From NCBI RefSeq assembly GCF_902806685.2, contig NC_048552.1:8521662-8585661 (forward strand): DNA of 64,000 nt. Direction: 5' to 3'. The stretch comes from Maniola hyperantus (Eukaryota > Arthropoda > Insecta > Lepidoptera > Nymphalidae). This document shows, one piece after another, positions 36,124 through 47,500 of this stretch (position 1 is its first letter; each line of letters opens with the position of its first letter). A program made the translations under genes and the position numbers. Below the pieces are notes generated by a model. It saw only the letters and a program-made list of their open reading frames with translations, was not told where the DNA came from and made no database searches.

Positions 36124-36479
36124 GATTAATCACCATTCAACACTCAATGAATGAACCAATATGATACACTTAAAATCACATTTAACTCTAATGCTCTGAT
36201 ATACACCGTATTCAGGTGATAGGTATTAGGTAAGTAGGTACAAACAAAAACAAACTACCAACTTTTATCACGTCTTGCCCATTGTGTGACTATACTTAGA
36301 TATTTTTAAAATAATAAGCGGCGTGTTTATTGTTATGCGATATGTAGATCATTCACTTAATTTTAATTATCGGTTTGTTTTCTCGACCCATACGACAGTT
36401 CGTTTACCTACGTAAGATAGAATTTTTTTATTTATCGACGTACCTACCCTGTTGAAAAGAAAGCTCTAGAGCCTTCTCG

Positions 36480-36766
36480 CAGGGCCGTCTTTAACCTATT
36501 GGAGGCCCTGGGCACATAGTGGGGCCTAATCTTTTCGGGTCGGGGGTTAAAAACAAGAAGGATCGGAGTCAGTCTTGACTAGTTAAAAATCTCTATGGTC
36601 CTTTGTTTGAGAGGACTTTTTTGACCTATGATTGTATCGAAATAAATATGTTTTTCGGTAATAAAATATCGGTCGGTAGGTTATACTTACTTTGGGACTA
36701 GTGGGCCCCTGTCGATCGTGGGTCCTGGGCACGTGCCCAGAGTGCCCAGTGGGAAAGAGGGGCCTG
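36480..36766. mobile_element. 287-bp hAT-type MITE
   Basis: Ends cagggccgtcttta / inverse of aaagaggggcctg, with exact 8-bp duplications ccttctcg at 36472-36479 and 36767-36774, the hAT signature. Confidence 0.85.
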
Positions 36767-36913
36767 CCTTCTCGTAATCCAAAACAAACAAACAACAAAC
36801 TTGCCAAAAAATACAACACAAAATACTAAGATGTAAAAAAATTCACATTTGAATTTCGTCCATATTTATTTTTACTAGGTATATAGCCATAATTTAAAAA
36901 TCATTAATTTTTG

Positions 36914-37139
36914 ACTAGCTGATGCCCGCGACTTCGTCCGTATGGATTTAGGTTTTTAAAAATCCCGTGGGAACTCTTTAATTTTCTGGAATAAAAATAA
37001 GCCTATGTCACTCTCCAGATCTTTGACTATATCCATGCAAAAAATCACGTCAATCCGTTGCTCCGTTGAGACGTGATTGAAGGACAAACAAATACACCAA
37101 CAAACAAACACACTTTCGCATTTGTAATAAGTATGGGTA
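36914..37139 (+). repeat. Non-LTR tail, 'cgacttcgt' family
   Basis: 'ctagctgatgcccgcgactt' to 'catttgtaataagtatggg', close to the family consensus. Confidence 0.75.
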
Positions 37140-37386
37140 GTAATTTATAGCCAGGTGACACTCGGAATAATGTAACGGCTCTAACGATACCCCAAACATC
37201 CAAATCTGTTCAGGCATTTAGAAACATTACTTGCACTCCTTGGTTTGGGCAAACGTGTTGATATTGCATAGGTAAGTACTAAGTAGTATAAGGTCCTATC
37301 CTATCCTACCTATTCACCTAACACGTACCAATCTTAGTTTTATCAAAATCTGTTCAGTAAGGTTTGTAGGTAGGTATCATCTCATC

Positions 37387-37419
37387 ACTTGGACGATCTA
37401 ACCTATAGATCGTCCAAGT
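37387..37419. repeat. Perfect 14-bp inverted duplication, 5-nt spacer
   Basis: acttggacgatcta / accta / inverse arm. The same arms with the reverse-complement spacer occur at 47930-47960. Confidence 0.85.
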
Positions 37420-37666
37420 CTCATCAGCTGTGCTTTCAAACGGAAAAGCCAATTACGCCAGTCCTTAGAAATCATGAAATGAACTTACAAAGCGGAAATT
37501 CCGATCGGAGCGGAATTGATAGTGTTTTTTGCAGCGCTTACATCCCTTGATAACTTGTGATAACAATCGGAAGTACTGAGCAACTGTCCATGCGCGTGCA
37601 AAATATAATGAGGAAAACAACAACATTATCCATTCGTTATTAATATTATTAGGTAATGCACAGACC

Positions 37667-37800
37667 TATAGTCCGCCACAGGTTGAGATAGCAATTAGAG
37701 TATGAGGCGGTGGAACGCCCCGCACACCCGCACGTCACCCGCGCGGGGGCTGTGCGGTTGCATTCGCTTCTCGATTGCCATTTCAACCTGTCGCGTAATA
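37667..37800. mobile_element. GC-rich foldback MITE, 'tagtccgcgacaggt' family, copy 2
   Basis: Begins tatagtccgccacaggttga, ends aacctgtcgcgtaata. Confidence 0.7.
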
Positions 37801-37838
37801 AGTACCTATACACGTATACCTGGATACCCCACACGTAT

Positions 37839-38085
37839 GGGTTTGATGAAAAAAAATTGTGTTTCAGTTATAAGTATGGGGAACCCCCAAAATTGTTTTT
37901 TTTTCTATTTATGTGTGAAAATCTTAATACGGTTCACAGAATACATCTACTTACCAAGTTTCAACAGTATAGCTCTTATAGTTTCGGAAAAAAGTGGCTG
38001 TGACATATGGACGGATAGACAGACAGACATGACGAATCTATAAATGTTCGGTTTTTTGCCATTTGGCTACGGAACCCTAAAAATG
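37839..38085 (+). repeat. Interspersed tail ending 'ctacggaaccctaaaaa'
   Basis: Has a cggatagacagacagacatg run and the terminal ggaaccctaaaa, but a different body from the 28968 family. Confidence 0.55.
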
Positions 38086-38542
38086 GCTTTCAAACCAACG
38101 GGACCCTATTACTAAGCTTATTTCGTCCGTCCGACCGTCCGTTGACTGTCTATCAGTGGGCTGTATCTCATGAACAGGAAGAGAATTGAATTCCGAGGGT
38201 CCCGTTGGCACCCTTTGGGTACAGAGCCATGGAACTATCCTGTTGTAGCAAATTCTGCGCAGCCGGAGTCGGCGTGGGCGTTATCTCTCCGGTGGCTGGC
38301 ACCGCCAGTGTCTGGCGCGAGCTGCGAATTCTATCATAGATAGGTACTTATTATTTACCATACGCTTCCTTCTCGGATTACGATACATCAAGACCCAAAA
38401 AAGTATAGAATAGTAGAGATTTTTAAAAAATTTATTGAAAGCTTCCAGATTCAGAAAGAACCTTTGAATTAGTCACATAAATCTGATCGTACCGCGATCG
38501 TACTTACCCTACTTACTACTTTTTATGCTGTGCCTACTGAGA

Positions 38543-38584
38543 GACGTGAAAACAGGTCTATCTTCATAGACCTGTTTTCACGTC
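38543..38584. repeat. Perfect 19-bp inverted duplication, 4-nt spacer
   Basis: gacgtgaaaacaggtctat / cttc / inverse arm; no mismatches. Confidence 0.9.
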
Positions 38585-38665
38585 AGTAATTAGCGAGTGG
38601 CTGCGGTGGGGTAGGGGCTCTAGGCCTTTCCTGAAAATCGACTGAGCCGTAACTGACTGACAGCC

Positions 38666-38710
38666 GTGACTGTCTGTTCCGAGTTATCATAACTCGGAAC
38701 AGACAGTCAC
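38666..38710. repeat. Perfect 22-bp inverted duplication, 1-nt spacer
   Basis: Arms gtgactgtctgttccgag+ttat around a single C; no mismatches. 82 nt from the previous palindrome. Confidence 0.9.
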
Positions 38711-39469
38711 ACTTCCACATTGATTTTATTTTGAGTGATAGATAGCTAAACAGTGCGATCCACACTAATATGTATCTTCATAGCTATCGACCTTCGAGCA
38801 TCTAAGAAGCGTAAGACCAACAGAATTTGCCTGTAGTAGGTACCTTCTTGCATAAAGTGCATTATATCAGTTAACTACCTATGAATTCAACGTCACGATT
38901 CTTAGATTTGTTGCAAGTTACGTAATAAAAACTTGTTACATTTTCCATATAGCTTTGTAGTTGTAAGTACATAGGTAGCTGGTACGTCGTAATTCGTACA
39001 TGTACGTGCATGCTGTGTATAAGCAGATAAGGTCCGGTGGCTGGCAGTGCCAGCGTCTGTCCACGTCCGATCGCCGATGGATCCATTACGTAGGTACCTA
39101 TGCGGAGCACCGTTGTTTTCCGCCAACTAGGCATGATGGAAAATACCTCGGACTTAGATTACTTAGTCCCCGGAGAACAATTAAATCGAATGATTAAAGG
39201 CAGATGAAGAATTTACACGTAAATAAATTAGTAAGTAGGTACGTCATATTATTATATCACTTACTACCTAACTAGTAGAATCATAGGTAATTGGGCTAGG
39301 TAGGCTAACCAGATCCTTCCGCATAGCTACAACTGGACTAAGAGAACGAGATTATGTGATCTTTACATTGATTATTATTAGTATCAGATGTTAGTGATAA
39401 CAATCAGGGCCGACAGCTCAACGTACTCTCCAAGATACGGGCACAGCGAAAATGCCGAATACAGATTCG

Positions 39470-39532
39470 GACACGCGGGTGACGTGCGGTAATCATACCC
39501 CGATTGCCATCTCGACCTGTCGCGTAGTATAT
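39470..39532. mobile_element. GC-rich foldback MITE, 'tagtccgcgacaggt' family, copy 4 (right end only)
   Basis: Retains 'ccccgattgccatctcgacc' and 'tgtcgcgtagtata'; the left part is lost. Confidence 0.6.
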
Positions 39533-40209
39533 GTACCTACCTACTACCTACCTAGTTGATGTTTTTTGATAGCACTAGGAGAAAAATAATCAAACTGCTA
39601 GTTGGATTATTTTTCTTTTATTTTCAAATGTAATTTAAGTGGCATTTATTTTATTTTAGTTTTAATTTAATGTTGTTTTTTTTTAGATTTTAGTTTATTA
39701 ATAGTTTATTTGCTAACCATTGATAATTATTATAATAGGTAGGTATATTACTTTAAAAGTTTAAAATACAAATAAATAAATAGTGGCAAAAAAAACCTGC
39801 TAGTTTAATTGATCGCCCCATGGCCCATACAAACCGAGGGTGGTCATAGTACAGAATTGATTCACAAATATTTTGTGACCCTGGGGATTGCCGCGGGAAG
39901 ATAAACAAATATCAAGCGCAAACACGGTGTTTGTCCATCGTGCGTCAGATAAAACCGTCGTTAGCGAGCATGTGTGTTGTTTTTGAAGGGCTAATTTACA
40001 GAGAAATCTCTTGATAAAATTGGTATCACGTTTCAGTAATTGGAATCTATGCAATACGTATTTTTGTTATGATAATTTATGACGACAGATAAATTAGGTA
40101 TCTACTTAGTATTTCGAAGCACCAACTGTATAATGAGGAAAACAACAATAGTTATCACCACGACCATACACACCTAAAACACCTTTTGAAAATGAACACT
40201 ATTGATCTT

Positions 40210-40320
40210 TTTTTAGGGTTCCGTACCTCAAAAGGAAAAACGGAACCTTTATAAAATCACTTTGTTGTCTGTCTGTATGTCTATCTGTCTGTCGGTCTAT
40301 CAAGAAACCTACAGGGCTTT
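40210..40320 (-). repeat. Non-LTR tail, 'ggaaccctaaaa' family (end only)
   Basis: Inverted: 'tttttagggttccgtacctc', then a tgtctgtctgtatgtctatc run. Abuts the CR1 remnant. Confidence 0.7.
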
Positions 40321-40740
40321 CAGGAATTTGATGGTCCGCCCCTTGAATAATCCCATGTTGTAATCTAGTGGAAATACCGCCGATGGGAGTTGATTCCATA
40401 GTTTGCATGTGAGTGAAAAGAAGGATCTGGCACAACGGATGGTCGAAGTGCGCCAGACACCCAGGTGGTGAGGATGAAATTGCTTACGGTGGCGCGCGGT
40501 GCAGTTGTAGAAAAAGGGAGGTGGAATGAGGTCAAAAAGTTCTTCAGAGCACTTCCTATTATAAAGGCGATAGAACACGCAAAGAGAGCTTACGTCTCTG
40601 CGGTGCTCCAGGCTTTCCAACGAGCCGGTTAGTTTGGGATCGTCCACAAGACGAAGACACTTGCAGTTTTTATGATTTCGACTTTCGAGTATCTAACATT
40701 CCGAACTGGTGCTAGATTCATTATCGTTATCGCCATAAAT
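40309..40740 (-). pseudogene. CR1-type non-LTR retrotransposon ORF2 C-terminal remnant
   Basis: A 112-codon open stretch (40647-40309) reads SLEHRRDVSSLCVFYRLYNR, CSEELFDLIPP, HPHHLGVWRTSTIRCARSFF, LWNQLPSAVFP: the typical end of CR1/jockey reverse transcriptase ORFs. No RT core or endonuclease nearby, so a 5'-truncated dead copy. Confidence 0.8.
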
Positions 40741-41147
40741 CACGTACAAACTTTTGGCGTTTTAAAGTTACAATTACTCAGTTCTCAGGACCAGGAGATG
40801 CTTGATAAGAACTAAAAATTTGTGATGAGGTGGCTTTGTACGGTAAACTAGACCAGCCACTCGGACTGCGGTGGGTTCGCCAGTTATGAGATTTCTAAAA
40901 CTTTAACGCACTTATTTCATGCCATGGTGTTTTGTTAGCTGTGCAATGATAGCTGATTACTTACTAAGACGAAATTACTGACAGTTAAAGTTACAATTCA
41001 AAAATGAACAAGAACTAATGATTTTCAGCTTGTTTAAGTGGTTAAACGGCTTTTCCAGATCATCGTCAGTTTGTTATCAATAGTGAAAAGGTGGGTGGGT
41101 AATAAGAAAAATAAAACGAGTCATATATAATTTGCGCATATCTTTTC

Positions 41148-41153
41148 TTTAAT
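41148..41153 (-). terminator. Candidate groucho poly(A) signal (ATTAAA)
   Basis: ATTAAA on the minus strand ~300 nt past the stop codon, the common variant of AATAAA. I saw no AATAAA between it and the stop. A cleavage site near 41130 would follow. Confidence 0.35.
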
Positions 41154-41454
41154 ATGAGCATTTTACAACAATATTGAAACGAAATCATCATTTTGAGATC
41201 TGCTGCCAACATACACTACGGGCGCTCAACAAATAAACATAAACCGCGCACACTAATCTATATAAACAAGTCGCATAAGTACATACAGGCTTCCCAATAT
41301 ACTCTATACACTAAAGCTATATCACCACTTTCCGCGCTACGCTCGCGGAACGTCCCGCGCGGCTCACGTCACGTCACGATCACGTCACGATCACGTCGCG
41401 GTCACGGCACTTTGATCAGTTCGTTTGTTCGTAGTCCGAGTGTCCTGACGCGCA

Positions 41455-41562
41455 CTAATAGATCACTTCGTACACTGTGGCCTTCTTGTCGCCTGAGCCT
41501 GTCACTATGTATTTGTCGTCCGACGAGATGTCGCAGCTGAGCACCGATGATGATTCCTTTGA
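41455..41562 (-). CDS. gro: groucho terminal coding exon (WD blade 7)
   Basis: 108 nt including stop. SKESSSVLSCDISSDDKYIV then TGSGDKKATVYEVIY-TAG; Groucho/TLE proteins characteristically end in VYEVIY. Confidence 0.97.
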   Translation of the reverse strand, partial: SKESSSVLSCDISSDDKYIVTGSGDKKATVYEVIY

Positions 41563-44500
41563 CTGCAACAGACATCTACTTTTATATAATCATATAAAAT
41601 ATATTGCATATTTTAGATAATCTTAATTCATAAAACCGAGCGACCATACATGGAGGTTTCCCTAATCAATAATTGCTTCAAGCTGCGACTAAGACCGGCC
41701 ATACACGGACAGCTTGAAGCAGTCAGGATGGACTGCAATCTTTCCTTTCATAGTCTTTATGCTTAAGTCCGCTCCAGCATTCACGACCGCTTCGAGTGGT
41801 CGTAAATTTTCAACTGCAACTGCAAATAACTTCGACTGCTCGAGCGGTCCGTGAATATCAACTGCTCGAGCTGTCCGTGTATGGACACTTGAAAGAAAAC
41901 TATTTTGAACATTTTGGACTATTTCGATGCTATTGACTGAGTGTTTATGTTACAGTCAAGACTCTTATCCAGTCTAAAACCACCTTCTTTTAACTGAAAA
42001 AATAATCAGAACTAATTTTGACGAACAACCTTGGCCAAAACTCTTCGCTGGAATAAGTCATCATAAAATTCATGAATAGGTAATGCATCTAAGATTAGGT
42101 CGAATTTGGGCAAGAACGAATCCGGAGCACCCTGAGTGAGTAGGTAGTAGGTACACACCTGGAAGATGCTGGCGCCGTAAGGCGTGCGCCAGGCATTGAG
42201 TAGGTTGTCCTTGCCGGTGGACACGAACCACTTGCCGCACGACGCGAAGCGCAGCGACAGCACGCACGACTCGTGCAGGTGCAGCTGGTACTTGTCCGGT
42301 TTCACCGCGTGCAGCACTTCCACGTTGCTGTTCTCCATGCCCACCGCGAGCCATTCGCCTGAAGACAAAGAGTTCCTTTATTAGTTACCATAGAATGTAT
42401 CTTATTTGTGATTGTCACGTCCTATATACGACTCTATTGGCCTGCTGCTCGGTCGGAGGTTGGTGCAAAACTGGAACTGAATGGGCATGTTGATCGCTAA
42501 CCAAGTCAAGTGCTAGCCTAAGAACCTTGATCCTGTTCAGATTTTTAGAGTCGCTAGCAGGCCAAATCCATGATCAGTGTCACTTTTACCGTCTTTGCGA
42601 ATGCAATAAACTGAGGGTCGATTTGGAAAAACCTGCATCAATCATTATTACATCGCAATTGTTGTGATTGACTGAAATTATGGTAATAATTGAAACTAGT
42701 GAGCGAGCGCTAACCAATCAGAGGTGATTGCGATCGTTACATTGTAGCTGTCATTCTACCGCAATCGAGAGGCTAATCTCTTCCCAGCATTAAGTAGGTA
42801 CCAACAGAAGTTGATAGCGATTAAAATGATATCGTCGATCGACGCTTCCCAAGAGGCTGAGTATTTTTAGAAAACTTCCTCAAGAAACAAAAATAGGCAT
42901 CTTTGGAAAAATAAAAATAAATGGAAATGTGCCTGACGTGGTCAAATGGTATTTAAAACAGGCAACGAAATGAGCTAATGAATAAAATAGATATAATGGA
43001 TGGATTATGTATCAGAAATAAATTTTACATACCTAATATTTTATATACATATATACATATATATTTATCTAAAGATTCACACGCCATAGGAATGGCTATA
43101 GGTTGATAATTAAATGATTTATTCACATTCAACATTTTGAAATGGTACTTCGGAAGAATCATTCAACCGTGTAGAGGTCATAATTTACACATCCAGTTAT
43201 GTTAACCACTAAAAAGCCCATTAGAACCATCGTAAAATTAGAGCCATAAAAATTAAAATTGTTAATTTCATGGTAGTTAGGCAAATCATTTTATAAGAAA
43301 TCTTTTCGTTTAGTTAAAAATGCTAAGAACTATAATTAGGTATGTTAATTGATATCGTTTCGAATAACATTAGCCTTGAAACAAAATATCGACTCCCTTG
43401 ACTTGTCTTTTCTAGAATATTAATTATGGGAATTAATACCTGTACCGTAAGAACCATAACTGTCCAACTTTTCGCTAGAGTTTTCACTACTCTTTGTGAT
43501 AAATTGTTGTACTTTTAAATAAATAAATAGACTAATAAATTATTTCTTAGTATTTTACCTGATTAATATCCTATTCCATTTCCATTTTAGGTATAACTAT
43601 GTACATTCACTTTTCATTAAAAAAATACGTTGTTATAAAATATCTATGTAAGTGTACCTATTGTCAGAAAACGGCAAGCCTTTTACACTGTGCTTTTACC
43701 TGTGGGACAATATCCTAAGGAGAATATCTGTGAACTGAAGTCGTGTTGTTGTAATTGTCTGCCTTCTCTTAAGTCCCAAGATCTGTAACAATATACGGAA
43801 AGGTTAATAGAGGGCCAATGAACACAACAGCTGGTCGAATTAGACATTAACGAGTCCAAAGAGCCTGAATATTGACAGAGTACTAGTCTAAAAAGATCTA
43901 TACCCAATTGCAAGACATTCAAGCTAGGTCAGATTCTGTAATCCAGAGAACAATATTTACTCTTTTTTCGTTTTGAATAGTTTTTATACAAAAATCCGTG
44001 TCCATGCAAAAAATCATGTCGATCTGTTGCTCCGTTGCGACGTGACTGAAGGACAAACCGACAAACCAACAAACAAATACACTTTCGCATTTATATTATA
44101 ATAAGTATGGGTAGTGATATTCTAGTTTTCCCACCACCATCACCAGAGCGTTGCCAGCCTTTCAGGAATTTGTTGGTCCACCCCTTGAATAACTCCATGT
44201 TGTACTTAATCTAATGGGAACACGGCCGAAGGCAGTTGATTCCACAGTTTTTCTTTGTTTAAGAGTGTACAATCTATCAATTTGTGTACATTACCTGACA
44301 GTGTTATCGAGCCCGCCGGTCCACAGCTTAGTGCCGTCCGCAGATATGTCGATACAAGAGGCACCATCCGTGTGGCCTTGGAACTGCCGCACCAGGGTCT
44401 GGTTGTGGAGGTCCCACACTGCGATGTTGCCGTCCGAACAACAGCTGAAGCATACCTGGAATGATAATATTGGCATTCAAATTGCCATCCACATAATCAT

Positions 44501-47500
44501 CATTGGAACTACAGCCTTTTGTGGGCCTGGCTTGCTCCAGAAGATATCTCCCTTGATCTGTCATAATTCATATAAGCACTCGTTTCCGAAGGTTTTCGAG
44601 CTCTTATGATCTCGCATGGCATCGTCGTTAACTCATATAACCGTCGAAGTTAGGTCGAGCAATGCTTTAGCTTCGAATAGTAAAGTATAAGAAAAAAATA
44701 AGATTTTTTATGTAGGTATTTAAACAGAATTTAACAAGATATTAAGAATTTTGCAAAATCTGCCTATTGTTTCAACTGTTCAGAATTATTGAGATCAAAT
44801 TGATGAGCATCAGACCTTTTAGTGTATAGTAAGCGACAGATCGAGATGGCAATCAGGGTATGAGGCGGGGGACACCCCGCAAACCCTCACGTCAGCGGAT
44901 AAGCGCGGTGGCTGTGCGGGTGTGCGGGGCGTCCCTACCCCGTTTGCCATCTCGACCTGTCGCGTACTATACCTCGTCTCATAATTATTGGAGTTAGTAT
45001 AATCTGTTTAGTTGTACGTTGAAACAGTGCTTTCATCTGATAGTAGATGTAACGGGTCATCGTATCCTTAAAAAAAGTTCCTTCTTTATTAATTACTAGA
45101 TGATGTCCGCGACTTCGTTCGCGTGGATTTAGGTTTGTAAAAATCCCGTGGGAACTCTTTGATTTTCCAGGATAAAAAGTAGCCTATGTCCTTCCCCGGG
45201 ATGTAAGCTATCTCTGTACCAAATTTCGTCAAAATCGGTTGAACGCATGCGCCGTGAAAAGTTAGCAGGCAGTCAGACAGACAGAGACACACTTTCGCAT
45301 TTATAATATTAGTATGGATTGCTATCGCCGTTTACCTATTTGAGTGTTCTGCCCCCCAATTGTGTAAGAATAACCATTTCATGGCTATCGCAATCGTCAA
45401 TACATTCTGCCCTTTGATTGGTTGATTCGCTTTTTACATTTTTTCACAGCCAATCAAAGGGCAGAATTCTTGACGATTGCGATAGCCATGAAATGGTTAT
45501 TCTTACACAATTGGGGGGCTGAGTTAGAATTGAAGATTGGAACCATAGATTAATTACAATAATCACCTTAGAGTCAGGGCTGATGGCTAAGGCGTAGCAA
45601 GCTGGAGCAGAGGACGTCAGTTCAGCCTTGATTCGTGGCGTAGGCGACGCGAGGTCCCAGATGGAGAGGTTGGATGCCTCACCGCCCACGATCAGCGTGC
45701 GACCGTCCGGTAGCAGCTTAACTGATCTTATATAGTTGTCCCTTTGCTAGAAAATAAGACCGAGATCGTATAAAACTTTAAATAAAATAAATAAATAAAA
45801 TAAAAACGTTTAAAACTTTACTCTGATAAAATTCAAATATTTACAGAACTTTAATTTATAATGGTGTTAAAATTGAGGTCTTATAAGCCAGAATGTTAGA
45901 TCATGATTAGATAATTATCTGCGGAGTTGCGGACATAATATGCTAGATCCAACAACAATTATTTTAACAAACTTTTAATTTTCTATTTCTAGGATTTTTT
46001 TACCGTATCAAAAGAAATTTCGATTTCGAGGAGTTTTTTTGATAGTTCGAGGAATTGGCAACTTATTTTATAGTCTTACCATAAGTAGAAAAAGTAGACG
46101 CCAACAGATACCCAGCAATTCAGTCGGCTGGCGGGCGCCTTGCTGGGCTGGCTGATATCTCACACCTTGATGCAGCCCTTGCCATCAATGTTTACGTAGG
46201 TACTTGGTGGGCAAAGAGACTGAGATAGCTAGATGCGCTCTAACGCGCTAGAGCGAGAAGCAGTATCCAAGATGTAGCAAAAGTGGACGCCGACAACTAC
46301 CCACTCACTAAGCAATCCAGCTGGCTGACAGACGCCTTGCTGGGCTGGCTGATGTCTCACACCTTGACACAGCCTTTGCCGTCGGTGTACACGTAGGCAC
46401 TCAGCGGACGAGGAGAGAGAGACTGAGACAACTAGATGCGCACTCTAACGCGCTAGAGCGAGAAGCAGTATCTAAGATGTAGCACAAGTGGACGCCGACA
46501 GTTACCCACTCACCAAGCAATCCAGCTGGCTGACGGGCGCCTTGCTGGGCTGGCTGATGTCCCACACCTTGACGCAGCCCTTGCCGCCAGTGTACACGTA
46601 TTTGGTGGGCGAGGAGACTGTGACGGCACAGACGACCTCGCCGTGGGCAAGCGCGGAGACCTGACGCGCGTGACGGGGGATGCCCGGCCCCATCAGCGCG
46701 TCAGGCGGAAACGGCACCGGCTGCATCTGCCCCTCCGCCGATACGTGGAATGAGTAGGCCCTGCAAACAACAGTTGTTTTGCTGTAGTTGCCCCTTCATT
46801 TTAAGGTTCTTTGGTGCATATGAACACAACGCCTAGGTTCTACAAGTGTAGAACCTAGGCGTCACACTAAGGCAAGTGCCTTAGTGTGACTTATCGCAGT
46901 TCTGCGCTTGTATGAAGCGAGTATACGTGGCGTTCATATCATAGGCACCCAAAGAATATCTACTTTAATGGTAGGTAATTCTGGTTCGATATGTTTCTCT
47001 AAATAAATTTAATGACAAGGAGTAGAGCAACTATAACAATTTCATAGAAAACACAATATATTAGTACCTAATATTATTAATGATTTTAATGATGAAAATG
47101 AACATTCAGTTTGCACTTGGTGATTACTAGGTTGATTTTGATGAAAGTTGAAGAAGTATTCGAGTTGACTGTATAATTTTGAAATACAAAAAGCACGGTT
47201 TTATAAGTACAGGTACAACTTTATAGCACCAGTTACAATTTCATAAATTCACAGATCATGGTGGTCGTCGCCAAACGATGCCATAGTTAGGTCTCTTGTA
47301 GGGACTTTTAAGGCTAGGTAGGTTATGATAAGTAGGTAAGATTTAAACTTACGGTTTGCCACCCGGTATCGGCGCAAGCGAAGCCGGTCCGATCGGCGGA
47401 CGCAAAGGCTCATACGCCAACGCAGCTCTCGCCGAGTACCCCGCGAGCCCGTATGCATCATGGGCCCCGTTTCCCAGGTAAGGATACTGTAGTGCCGGCG

